64,000 nt of DNA from Asterella californica (lineage: Eukaryota > Streptophyta > Marchantiopsida > Marchantiales > Aytoniaceae). Below, one piece after another: positions 21,380-31,851 of this stretch. The notes under the pieces were generated by a model, which was not told the DNA's origin, searched no databases, and saw nothing but the letters and a program-made list of their open reading frames with translations. The DNA is taken from the NCBI GenBank assembly GCA_036924285.1, contig JAYKYS010000010.1:19753001-19817000 (forward strand), read 5' to 3'. The first letter of the stretch is position 1, and every line of letters starts with the position of its first letter. A program made the translations under genes and the position numbers.

Positions 21380-21560
21380 AACTTCTTATTAAAAAGCTCA
21401 TAAGATCATCTTCCTTCTAAGGAAGCAGTAGTCTTAAGTAACAACGCTTCTTCAGTTATACAAACAAGTTATTAATCTTAAAAATTTTAAAAATTCGTCA
21501 ATCCTGTAATTTGTGGGCACCACATACGCCCACCCTCACATGTTTGCATCCCCGCAAACA

Positions 21561-22886
21561 TCAGTGTTTTTGGCACTTCTGTTTACGCCAGTACTTCTTG
21601 ACACGCCACCCATTAACACAAGTGGTCATCAATGTACCGTTCAATTCTTCCAACTGCAATGAGCCATTATTGAAGACCTCCAAGACGCGATAAGGACCTA
21701 TCCAGCGAAGATGAAGTTTCTTAGGGAAAACTTTTCTACACTTCAGAAAACACTTCCGTAGAAATATCAAGTGGTCTTCTCTCGATCCAAACACGCAAAA
21801 ATCATCCAAGAAGATCTCCATGAAAGTACGAAGATACTCCTTGAAGATTGTAATCATCAATCTCTAGAATGTGGCGGGTGCGTTGCACAAACCAAACGGC
21901 ATTTGATTGTACGCGTACGTGCCCCAATCAGTAGTGAAAGTGATTTTTGACTTGTCTTCTTCTATGATTGAAACTTGGTTGTACCCAGAATACCCATCCA
22001 GGAAGCTGTAGAACTCATGTCCTGCTACCTGGTCTAACACAGAATCAGTGAACGGTAAAGGATGGTGATCCTTCTTCGTGGTCAAGTTCAGCTTCCGGAA
22101 GTCCTGACACACTCGGATCTTCCATGTCTGCTTCTTCGGCACGATGACAATAGGAGCTACCCACTCACTGCTAAGTACTGGGAAGATGACTGCCGCCTTC
22201 AGGTACTGGTCGATCTGGTCCTTCACCAGAAGCGAGTACTTGGGGTTGAGCCGATACTGCCTCTGCCGTGCAGGAACAACGCCCTCCAGCAAGTCAATGC
22301 GATGCTCTCCCAACTCTTGAGGTATGCCCTTCATGTCTTCTATGGTCCATGCGAAGACATCCTAGAACTCCGTCAGAAGTTCTCAAAAGTCTTCCAACTG
22401 CTGGCCCTCGATCACCTTGGAAAGCTTCAGCTTCTTCCCGGGAGCAACCTCCATATCTTGAAGATCATCCGGGTTTACCATTCCTTCAGTGTGACTGTAC
22501 TCACTGACACCAAAGTATTCCGGTTTGGGAGCTTCTTCTGGTTCAGATTCGTCTTCCGGAAGACCAACTGTCAGATCTTCCGAAGGGAAGACGGTACTTT
22601 CGTCTTCTGGAAGACCAACTGTCGGATCTTCCAAAGAGAAGACGGTACTTTCGTCTTCTGGAAGCTCTTCTTCCGCAACTTCGTAGCACTCAATGTATCC
22701 ACAGATCACATCTTCTGCTCTCTCTGCTACTTCTGTAGTACACAAGTTATTCACCACAAACTCATTATACCGTTCATCACTGTCAAAAGACGCAGCTAAG
22801 TCTTCTGAAGTGTACCCCTCTATCGTAGAAGGAGTTTCACCTTGGTGTCCAATCTTCTTCCAAGGAAGCGAGACCTTAGTCTTCAC
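21561..22886 (-). pseudogene. pol: pol of the giant element: linker, reverse transcriptase, then integrase C-terminus
   Basis: Minus strand, one frame with internal stops. 22886-22383 is the acidic linker after protease, starting SLPWKKIGHQGE and holding a 51-bp repeat. The reverse transcriptase runs from RIDLLEGVVPARQRQYRLNP through SSEWVAPIVIVPKKQ, HPLPFTDSVLDQ, YSGYNQVSI and MPFGLCNAPATF to IFLDDFCVFGSREDHL, keeping the LDD motif. About 15 residues later it becomes KLHLRWIGPYRVLEVF, which is the C-terminal tail of an integrase. The connection domain, RNase H, integrase zinc finger and DDE core are missing. Stops lie at about 22381, 22363 and 21862. No copy of the missing part exists in this window. 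Confidence 0.88.
22548..22662. repeat. 51-bp in-frame tandem repeat in the pol linker
   Basis: Units start at 22548 and 22599, with a partial third at 22650. Each encodes 17 residues around LPEDESTVF and keeps the frame. Each unit again contains GTCTTC and GAAGAC words. Confidence 0.85.
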
Positions 22887-22888
22887 CT

Positions 22889-23365
22889 GGCCTGGGTGTA
22901 GGATTGGGAAATCTCAGACGATGTCTTCTCCAATCAGTATTTACATTTGCAGCATACAGCCATGGTCTTCCTATCAACACCTGATATCCAACCTAGCTAC
23001 AGGTCGCAAAATGATGTGAGGTAAAAAGATACTCCACCAATTACCGTCAAGACATCTTTCAGTTGCCCCAAAGGTCGTCTTCTGATCTGGTCCGCCATTC
23101 TGAGGATTCTCGGAGTAGGCTGGAACTCAGTGAAGCCTAGGGCGTGTGCCGTTTCTTCCGTCATGATGTTAACTCCGGAGCCGGAATCAATGGGTACCTT
23201 CTTCAGAAGACAGCCATGGATCTCCATATCAAGTTCTGGGGCTCCCAAGTCCTCATGCTCTATCCTTAGGATCGGGGTGCTCTTGGGAAGTTTAGCGATT
23301 CTCCTCTTCCTCGATCCTCGAAGCACAGATTGTAACAGCTTCCTGTAACCAACGTTGTCATCCAA
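22889..23365 (-). pseudogene. Protease of the giant element
   Basis: Aspartic protease with VPIDSGSGVNIMTEETAHALG (catalytic Asp near 23195), RPLGQLKDVL and VIGGVSFYLT. The sequence after 23000 is shifted in frame, but the block typical of Tat elements (RPWLYAANV-like, then DWRRHRLRFPNP-like) can still be recognised. It is in the same frame as gag, separated by one TAG at about 23369-23371. It would process Gag-Pol. Confidence 0.82.
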
Positions 23366-23368
23366 CAG

Positions 23369-25905
23369 CTATTGGAAGGTTACATCTGCCTTCTGATTCC
23401 ACAAGTCTCGCAAGAAGTCGTAAGGAGATCTTTTCAGGAGAGTGACTGGTGTTTCCAACAGAGAAGATGTAGTAGCTGCTTCCTTGGGTGGAAGACCAGA
23501 AGAGTGTCTTCCCTCGACTGGAGGCTGTTCTCGTGAGACAGGGGCTGCCGTAGTCGGTGTAGGAAGCTGTTGTACTATCTTTCGTCTCTTCTCCAGCTCT
23601 TCTTGCATGATTGCTTCAACTTCTTGCCTAATATCAGGAGCAAAGTACTTCGGATCTTCTCGGTCGTAAGTAGGAGAAGAAGGTCGCTCAGGAGAAGATG
23701 ACCTCTCCTTTCGCTGCTTCTTTTTCTTAATCTCTTTCTGACGAGATTCTAACTTCCCTTTGCTTCTGGTACTTACCTTGAACACCGCTTCGTCCAAGAC
23801 TTCTTTGGGAGGCCAACTGTCTGAATCCGGGCTAGGGCTCCAAACAGTGCCATCCGCCAAAGTGAAAGAAGAAGCTGCCTCAAGTAACTTCGTCTTCTGA
23901 GCTGCAGTCGTCTTCTGCAGCTGAGGTTCCTTTCCTTCGTGCTTCCCGGGGTCTGGTTCGTCTTCCTTGATATGGAGACAATCCGTACAATCCCCAGGAT
24001 CTTCCTCTTCTACTGTGATGTGCTGTACCACTGCTAACTCGAGTTTAGAAGCCGATGCAGCATCTGCAAGAGGCGTGGTCTCTGCAAATCTAACCATTTG
24101 TCGAGGACGTAAGGTTTGAGGACAATTCCCTGCGAAATGACCGGCTTCCTTACAGTTTCCACACAAGGGCACTTGCCCAATTTGTCTTCTCGGATGAGGA
24201 CAGGTGGACCACCAGTGTCCTGTCTCTCCACAATTATTGCACGCTCCAGGAAGAGGGTTGAGAGATCGTTGTGATGAAGAAGGTTGCCAGGGTGTCCTGG
24301 TCTGTACATTACTAGCTCTATACTTAGGTACATAACGATTATATTGGGCAGGAGGCGTAGGAGTGAAAGGTTGTATCGTCTCGATCCTATAGCAGGTTTC
24401 CCCACTAGGATCGTGTAGATATCCCTCGTCGTCTTCTTCCCATCCTGCCCAGTTGATAGCTTGGTCCTGCGTACACTGATCTCTGGTGTGTCCGGAAGAG
24501 TTACAAAGGTTGCACCAAAGGTTTGGTCGGGAAGCCGTAGGTTGCTTCCGCTTGTCCTTCTGGTTTAGAAGATGAACTTTCAGGTCGGCAAACTGCTTCA
24601 GAACCTCATCGATGCGAGGATCAGGTGCAGACTGAATGATCTGAGTTTGAGGCATCTTCTGCACAACTTCCTCCCTTGCTCGCGTCTTCTCCTTCTTCTT
24701 CTTCCGCGTCTTCTTCTCTTGTTCAGATTCTGATTCTGAACTTTCGACCGTAGACTCTTCAGAAGCAGAAGATACTTCCGAATCGCTGTTATCAGTTTCA
24801 ATGGACTTGGACTTCCTCTTGGACTTCCTAGAAGACTTCTTCGACTTCTTGGACTTTTTTGACGTCTTCTCTCTGTCTTTCGTCATATTCCGAGTGATGC
24901 TCGAGGTTTCATACTGCTCGGCATGCTTCTGTACTTCTACTAAGTCATCACATCCTCCTCTTCTGCAGTACAATTCCATATCCTGAGACAATCCTCCCAA
25001 GTACCAGTCCACGGCTTGCTGAGCACAGTAACCGGGTCTTCCTTGATTCTGAGGGATGTGATCCAGGAGGTCTTCAAACCTCTCGGTGTAATCCCGCAGT
25101 GTCTCTTTCTTCTTTCGTTCGAGCCTCTGAAGTTCTATGAGGGTCATACGATCGTAGCCCACTCCTCTGAACATCTTCAGAAAAGCTGCCTTCAGAGTAG
25201 CCAAGCGGCCATTACTACACCATCATCCAACATCTTATTCATCCACTTCCTTCCCTTCCCTATGATCAAACTAGGAAATACACGGAGTCTGTCGACATCA
25301 GCGTCTTCCTTGTTGGATCGAGAGATGGTCTCGAACATCGTGATGAAGTCGTCCGCATCATAGTCGTCGTACGGATGGTACTTCTGCCGAGTGTGGGAAG
25401 CCATGTCGACTGCTGGCTCGTGCGACTGCCAACTTCTTTCTCCCTCAGGTCCAAGTGGTGGAGATGGTCTTCTCGAAGGTCCAGGCCTGTCTGAATCAAG
25501 AAGATCGTCTTCTGAGTCAGAACTATTGTCACTGCTATCTTCCGAGACATCTAGAACAATCTCCTCCAGTCTTCTTTCACCTTGAGAATCTTCTTCCGCA
25601 CTTGGGAAGACGTCTTCCGAGTAACCAGTACCAAAATCTACTTTATATACGTGATCACCCTGTTGGCTTCTGTCTTCGCCAAAGATTATGTTCGAGATGG
25701 AAGGCTCTTCCAACTCTACTTATCGGATCTTCTTGAGCTCTTCTTCTTTCCTTTGGTGTCTCAGGGATATCCGCTGCTCTCTAGAAGCGGTTCGCTGGGG
25801 TGAATTTACCCACTCAGGATCTTTATCCGTGCGTCTTCTGCTTCTTCCTCTGGTCGGAGACATCCACCAGAGTGCTGAGAAGAGATGTCCCTCTTCTTCT
25901 ACCAC
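23369..25905 (-). pseudogene. gag: gag of the giant element, three zinc knuckles
   Basis: Minus strand. An acidic, Ser-rich N-terminus (25905-25200, with SEDSSDNSSDSEDD) leads to the gag core DDFITMFETISRSNKEDADVDRL. After a frameshift near 25200 come LKAAFLKMF, LQRLERKKKETLRDYTERFEDLL and WYLGGLSQDMELYC. A Lys/Ser-rich stretch (SKKSKKSKKSSRKSKRK) and an acidic region follow. Then three CCHC knuckles stand in a row: CNLCNSSGHTRDQC, CNNCGETGHWWSTC and CGNCKEAGHFAGNC. A charged tail leads to the protease. Damage: TAA near 25718, the frameshift and the terminal TAG. The upstream 25906-26208 is leader with fragments of a basic frame (to 26113) and no clear gene. Confidence 0.87.
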
Positions 25906-26208
25906 TAGATCCGGCAGACTGAATGTCTAAACAACCGATCACAGGTTCGAAACGTCTTCTTCTCTTGCTTCTTGTTGTACTCACTGCAGTCTTCCAAGAT
26001 CGAGTCTTCCAAGAAGCTCTTGGAAGAGGGGAAGCAGCTTCTTCCAACTCTCCCTGATGTATCTTATCAGCTTCTGGTTGCGGTTCCTGTCTTCTAGCAA
26101 GATAGAATCCCACAACACATTCAACTACAATCGAAGTTAGTTCGAAATGAAACTAACTACTGGCACACAGATCCAGGAAGCTTAGAACAGAAGTTACTAA
26201 GTTGAAAT

Positions 26209-26225
26209 CTCCGGCAACGGCGCCA
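26209..26225 (-). promoter_or_regulatory. Primer-binding site of the giant element
   Basis: Minus-strand TGGCGCCGTTGCCGGAG is the classical tRNA-Asp-type site of Tat/Athila gypsy elements. It starts 18 bp inside the LTR border at 26244, a longer spacer than usual. Confidence 0.88.
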
Positions 26226-27790
26226 AAAATGATGCTCACTATATGTAGTGACGCAGGATTACTCCTTTTGCTCATTTAGTATACAAGATATCGTTCTCAC
26301 ATAGGATTTACATAAGTAACGCTGCTATAAGTTCTAAGATCTGTTCAAACATACAAACACACGGGTTCTGCCTAGAAATCTCGTCTTCTCACAAAACCAC
26401 GCGTCTTCCAGATACGCCAAAATATACTCTGGATCTAACTAAACAACTACTAACTAAAATATCACACAACTATTCACAGAGAAGCTCGGGAAGACGATCT
26501 TCATGCTTCCAGGTCGCTTCTTCCGGTCTTCTCAGTACCGTCTTCCTGAAGCGCTTCTCGTCTTCTGGGGGTTCAGCTCGTCTTCTCGTTCCTCCAGAAG
26601 AATGTCCTGCTTCGCAAAAGGTGACTAGCACGGCTGTTACACCTTACTCTCGCACTCACGTTCCAACGGGTTAGATTAATCACAGGGTGTATGCCCCCTA
26701 TAGCCTTCTCAGACTTCTGCCTGCGGAAATAGTCTTCCTGCAGCACTACAACGACATTCACCTTCACAGAAGCTCAATAGAAGTCTCGGAAGCTCAGTAG
26801 AAGAAGGTAAGAAGATGGGGAAGATGGGAGAAGAGGGGGAAGATGAGAAAATCCAAACAAGAGAAAACAAGATGAAAAGAGGAAATTAAGATTCCGACAG
26901 GTTTCTAGTCCGGATCTTGACTAACAAGCCATCCTTGCTTGTAATAGTTTGGGGAGAAAGACAACAAACATGGGTACAGTTGCACCGTCTTCTTCTTGAG
27001 GATGTCGTCTTCTGCTGTGGGAAGAAAGCTTCTTTCTTCTTCACTTCGCTGCTCTGACTACTCTGTCTTCTGGGATCCCTTACCATAAGACCGTCCGTAC
27101 GCAGATCCCAAGTGCTCTACTGAACGAGTCAAGCTACAATGCCACACCTGCTGACAGTCACAACCACTCAAGGAGAACACTTCCCATGAACAATTGGGAG
27201 CGAATTCAAGGAAATCCACCACCCAGAAGACACGAATTAAGCTTCTGCACTCAAATCAGCAATCCATTCCCCGAGAAGAAGGTACATAGGTGTTGGGAAG
27301 CTCACTCCCTCTACTGTCTGTCCCTACTCCTCGACACATCAGTCTAACCAACAGGACTGCACGAGGATGCCGTTCCCTGCTCCTAGACTATCCACTACCT
27401 CTGTCTACATCCTCGAACCACTGCTGGTAACGAACATGCAGACCCCTCCGGTATAATCCTAGTCTCTTCGTATGTCTCTAACATCGGGTGTAGTGTGTGT
27501 GACCACTCAACTCATGTGTCTCTGGCTGCACTGAAAGATGTGTATGAGCGTGTGGTGGCAGCCCGAATTCCTACGCTACGATCCTACTTATGTCGCTGCC
27601 ATGAGAACACAGAGGAACCACCACCAAGGAGAGAAAAACTGACTCTCCACATGCAAACGGTTTTCCCTGCCTGTCTTTGCGCTTCCTACCCTGCCACATG
27701 GCTGTCTACTAATTTTACACTTGAAACTGCCACCCTTAAGATAGCATGTTTGATCCTACTAAATCTAGAATTGTCAACTTCGGTTACTAG

Positions 27791-29819
27791 CTACTCTGAT
27801 TGCTCGGTGGCAATCTCTACCTGATCGACTCCTATCGGAACTACTAGCTCGGCTTCTGATGGGCAGGGAAGCCTTGCGCTTCCGGAGTCTTCTCGGCTTC
27901 CAACGCTGTCACTACCAAGTGTACAGCGAGGTCGAACTCCTCCTTCTCCATTTTGGATCCAGTCGATGGTGCTGGAGCTTGAGAAGATGCAGTTACATGT
28001 GTCGGAAGCGAGGGAAGACCATAAAGTGTCTTCACTCCCTCTATCTGCCGATCCAAGTACCTGAACATGCTCTCCCTGCATTCTACCAACATCGTCTTGG
28101 ATTTGCTGTCCCATCCTCTAGCCAAGGTAAGTAACTTCCTACCCGCGGTGAAGTTGAACTTCTTCCGAAGCGCTTCCATCGACTGTGCTAGCATCTCCTG
28201 CGCACGAGCCTCCGCTGCTTCCCGCTGCATCTTCTCAATTGCAACTCGCGCTTCTGCGGCTTCTCGCTGCATCTTCCATGTGGTCTTCTCCTCGGCGAGG
28301 ACGGTGATCTTCCCCCGCACTCGGATGACCTCCTGATCGCACTGCTGTACACGCGCCTGCAACTCCTGGTTGCTCTCCCGAAGCTGCACCAGCTCCTTGG
28401 CAGAAGCGGCTGCTTCCGTCTTGTATCTGGCTATGAGCTTCTCCGTGGTGCGGAGACTAGCTTCCAGCGACTTTGTCTTCTTCTGATCTTCTTCCTGTCG
28501 CAGCAAGGTGCGCATACCGAATCCAGGTTGCAAGGGCCTCTCCTGAGCCTTCGCTCTCTTCTCCAGCAACTCCATAGCTAGCTGGATCTCCTTGTGGAAG
28601 AAGGTGCTGAACTCTTCCAGTCTTCTTCATGCGGAAGACAAGTTCATCTCCACTACTCGCTCTGAGGTGTCGACCTTGACTTCCAGAGGCAAGGAAGCCT
28701 CTTCCACCACAATGGCCTTCATCTTCTACGCACGAGAAGAAGTTACTCTTCTCATCTTCCGGGGTGGAAGATCCCTCATGGCAGGAGCGGTTCTCTTCAC
28801 TGCGCTTCCCCGCATCGCAGTAGGAGTATCCCTTCTTCTCTTGTCTTCTGGAGTCTTCGGAAGACTCCCAGGTGTTGCAGAAGCGGTCTTCTACTCCGAT
28901 CGGGTACTCAGCAGTTCTTCCTCCGAGTCCGACTCCGATCTGAATGAATGAGGGAGGTGGGCTTCCTAGGTACACTTCTAGGGCCCATCTTCCTCGGAGG
29001 CGTGACGTCTTCCGACCCACTAGACTCGTCTTCTCGCAGCAGAAGCGTCTTCAGGTGAAAGCCGGGCCTCAGCTGCGACATCAGAGTGGGAGGGGGAGTT
29101 GCGGCTGCTGCTCGGTCATCGTCTTCCGAGGTCTCCTCCTTCACCTCTTGTTGCCTTGTTGGTCCATACTTCGCCAACTGATCTCTCCTAAGATCCCCCA
29201 TGGCTACGTACAAGTAACACATGAAAGGTGTCAAGTGTCCTCCCGCCGGGGTACCCAAGTACGCTAGCTCCGTCTGTACATAGTTGTGGACGTATGCGTC
29301 CCAGTTGACATTCTCTCCAGCATACACGGCTTCCAAGAACTCCACGTCTTGATCTCCAAGGTACCTCGTCTTCTGCGCTTTCCCCTTGGGAAAGAGATGC
29401 AGAAACAGCTTCGCCAGAAGTCGCTTCTTCGACTTCCGGTAAGATTCGATCTTCCACCCATTCCTACCCTGCCTGTCTTCCACGAAAAAACAAGTGGTGC
29501 TCCCAGGCACATGCCACTCACTCACGATCCTGGGCAAGATCTTCTTATCGAGCCAATACCTTCGGTCCTCGGATTCTGACCTGTGGAAAGCCCTGCGCCA
29601 CCAATCTTCAGTCCAGGAAGATGGTCTTCCTCGAGCTACTCCTGCCTTCGCAGGTATACGGTTGCGAGGTGGTAACGCTGCCCACACCTCCTCCAGAAGT
29701 CCCTGGTCTGCGAGGTTCCAATCCCATAGGAAGAAATCGAGACCCAACTCCTTGAGGAAGGACGTGGCCTCGGCCAACTCTGCTGCTGGTAACATCAACC
29801 CTCGAGGACGCATCGTCAT
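27791..29819 (-). pseudogene. LTR-encoded coiled-coil protein, right LTR (most complete copy)
   Basis: ATG at 29819 (MTMRPRGLMLPAAELAE). Residues 1-215 form a Trp/Leu-rich domain with WDWNLADQGLLEEVW, EDWWRRAFHRSESEDRRYW, SEWHVPGSTTCFF, KKRLLAKLFLHLFPKGK and AELAYL-like motifs. Residues about 215-300 are an acidic linker with EDESSGSEDVTPPRK. A 1-bp deletion at about 28940 then shifts the frame. The basic segment and a coiled coil of about 240 residues (28575-27860) follow, with ERPLQPGFGMRTL, QELQARVQQCDQEVIRVR, MQREAAEARAQEML, KKFNFTAGRKLLTLARG and MFRYLDRQIEGVKTLYG. Other stops are a TAG near 28895 and a TGA near 28628. It is sense to the element. Uninterrupted, the product would exceed 650 residues. 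Function unknown; candidates are a Gag-like structural protein, an RNA-binding helper or a silencing antagonist. Confidence 0.72.
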
Positions 29820-31588
29820 ACTGGAAGATATGTTGCACTAAGCCACAAGCACCTACTATGAGCTGAAGGCTCAGTCCTTCCCAAGTGCCCATAGTCTAGC
29901 TTCTACTTCTTAGAAGACGAAACTAGTCTTCCAGAAGACAGCTACTCCGTCTTCTGGGATTCTAACAGTACTTCCTAGATAGCTCTCGTCTTCCGAGCTA
30001 TATCTAAACAATCATATCTAAGCAAGGCCTCGCATGGATTACCAAGAAGACAACCCACCTTGCATTACATCCTACTTCCTATCAGAAGATACAAGATTCA
30101 CGAAACATGAAGTGCATAACAGGTTCGGACGATGGTTGCGGGCTCCTGCGGTGACAATGACCTTTGGGAAGACACCCGGGACAGTTTCCGATTCAATGTC
30201 TTTCTCAGAAAACCTCCCGAAGTCAGGCTTCCCTTCACTGGTCTCACCTGTCTTCGTCTTCCTATGCGCAATCTATCCTCACAACAGACTCAAGACAATT
30301 GCACTCTGTTCTTCTGACTTCTCACCTCTCATACACACTCAGAAGAAACTTGCTGCTCGGTGGGAAGACATGACCCTCGACCATTATCTCCAAATTCTGT
30401 CAGCAAGTCTTCTCACGACTCTCTCCTAAGTTTGGGAAGAAGAAGGAATGGCTGCTATGGGTCGGACAGAAGAGACCCGAAATGGATCCTCACGTCTTCT
30501 CGCTCATTTTTCCAGCCGTTCAGTCTTCTAGTCTCTCGAGGAAGATTTGGAGTTGAGAAGCTTGGAAGACCGGGAGGCACAGGCCTAGTTCCCGACTTCC
30601 AACTTCTCGAAATAACAAAAGAACTCACCACACCACTCAGGATTCGTACCAAACCTCTCTTAACACAAAAGCAACACAAATCCACTCTTGATACGAATTG
30701 GTTATAGTCAACTTCCGAAGACAGTCTTCCGAAGACAGTCAAGTTTCAGAAGCGTCTTCCGAAGATGTTCCAATCTTCCGAAGCGTCTTCTGTTCAAGGT
30801 TTCGGGGGTAGAGGAATAGTAGGGTAGGAAAATTGATAACTGGGATCGTCAATTTGAGGACGATGGGTAGGGAAGCTCGAATTGAACTCAGGAAGAAGTA
30901 GGAAGATGCCTGACAAAAATTGGACAGCGCTTCCGCACCTAATGTCACAATAGGAAAAATGGGGATGGGGGGTAATCGATCAGGCTGTCTGCAAACAATC
31001 GAGGAAGCGCGGGGATACCAAGCAAAGGCGAGAAGCAGTGGGAGGGGAAAAGAACATGGGAAGAACCTCTACAATCTTCTGTCTGCTTGCCGAGTTGTTT
31101 TCGACCTTTCGCGCGCTTCTAGCTCTGGTCCCAGCTCCAATGCGACCCCACTGAGCTGCTTCCGTCATCAGCTCCTGTCTACGTCTCAATCGATTAAGTC
31201 GTCCACCTTCGATTCCACTCAGCTGCTTCCAATGTCAGCTTCCGAGAGTTTCACAGGAAACGCTTTTCAATCGATACGCTTCTTGCGCTTCAGCAATTCG
31301 ACCTCGCCTTGCTTCTAGCTTCTAATCGATCCTATCCTCACTCAATTCCACCTCGCTGCCTCCTTACTCAAAGCTCACCCTCTGAAATCGATCTTCTCAA
31401 GAAGCGTGCTTGCTGCGGAAAGTTAGAATGCGCTAATGCGCTTCCTGCGCATCTTCCCCGCAGATTAGGAGTTTCGACCCTAGGTGACTTACCCGACTTA
31501 CCCGACTTACCTACCACCTTGGTGTTACCTAGTAGGTACAGCTACTCCTTTATCTGGAAATTCATGGTTAGGCCTTCGCTGTCACTAT

Positions 31589-31700
31589 CTTCCGGAAGAT
31601 GGGTGTCTTTCACCGTCTTCCTGCCTTCTGCCGTCTTCCCGTCTTCCGAAGACGCAACTGAGAAGACGCTTCTCGGAAGACGGTCGTCTTCCGAAGAAGT
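31589..31700. repeat. GTCTTC/GAAGAC cluster in the right giant LTR
   Basis: Repeated GTCTTCC and GGAAGACG words, with inverted pairs including TTCCGGAAG and GTCTTCCGAAGACG. It is located 145-260 bp from the LTR start in element orientation and conserved at the same place in copies at 6386 and 21258. Confidence 0.75.
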
Positions 31701-31846
31701 CAATTTCTTATTAAAAAGCTCATAAGATCATCTTCCTTCTAAGGAAGCAGTAATCTTAAGTAACAACGCTTCTTCAGTTATACAAACAAGTTATTAATCT
31801 TAAAAATTTTAAAAATTCGTGAATCCTGTAATTTGTGGGCACCACA

Positions 31847-31851
31847 ACTCT
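31847..31851. repeat. Target-site duplication, right (ACTCT)
   Basis: Second copy of the 5-bp duplication bracketing the giant element. The host gag continues on the other side. Confidence 0.9.

Larger units (their letters stand above)
18912..21524 (-). repeat. Left (3') giant LTR, part 2 (leader and N-terminal half of its ORF)
   Basis: Continues the LTR interrupted at 10497. Homologous to 29213-31846. It ends at 21524 with GGGCACCACA. The interior begins just beyond, with a minus-strand purine-rich stretch (TGAGGGTGGGCGTA) against the LTR that acts as polypurine tract. 19521-21524 is leader with no convincing gene. Confidence 0.9.
7275..31846 (-). mobile_element. Giant-LTR Ty3/gypsy (Tat/Athila-like) retrotransposon, non-autonomous, with a nested gypsy
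   Basis: A complete insertion with 5-bp duplication ACTCT and termini TGTAGTG...CACCACA in plus reading. The 5' LTR is on the right (26244-31846, 5603 bp). The 3' LTR is on the left (7275-21524, about 5.83 kb once the 8.4-kb nested element at 10498-18907 is removed). The interior is only 21525-26243. It contains a primer-binding site TGGCGCCGTTGCCGGAG, gag with three zinc knuckles, a DSGS protease and a reverse transcriptase ending in FLDDFCVFG, and then jumps straight to the integrase C-terminus. RNase H and the integrase catalytic core are missing, so it would need help to move. The two LTRs are about 95% identical by eye over 235 bp (7441-7675 against 26401 onward), apart from a deletion of about 290 bp in the right one. 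Confidence 0.9.
26244..31846 (-). repeat. Right (5') giant LTR, 5603 bp
   Basis: Termini TGTAGTG (26244) and CACCACA (31846), followed by the duplication ACTCT. In element orientation: about 2.03 kb of leader (31846-29820) with a GTCTTC/GAAGAC cluster near its start; an open region of about 2.0 kb coding for the coiled-coil protein (29819-27791); then about 1.55 kb of tail to the primer-binding site. A deletion of about 290 bp around 27865-27890, relative to the left LTR, removes part of the acidic C-terminus. The LTR is longer than the 4.7-kb interior. Among described plant elements, only the largest Tat/Ogre-like LTRs reach this size. Confidence 0.92.

Noticed and set aside
22541..22667. 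Short repeat array as a CRISPR or promoter array
   Set aside because: The period is 51 bp, in frame and inside pol; it is a coding repeat.
26100..26230. tRNA gene suggested by GGCAACGGCGCCA
   Set aside because: It is the complement of a tRNA 3' end, that is, the primer-binding site of the element; no cloverleaf flanks it.
28592..28951. Plus-strand open frames opposite the LTR-encoded gene (also 29286-29579, 9877-10233, 10230-10502)
   Set aside because: They are antisense shadows of the better-supported minus-strand gene. Motif conservation across subfamilies follows the minus-strand reading.
7275..31846. Reading the giant LTRs as two unrelated elements with an internal promoter gene
   Set aside because: The ACTCT duplication, matching ends of both copies, and the primer-binding site next to 26244 fit only LTRs of one element.
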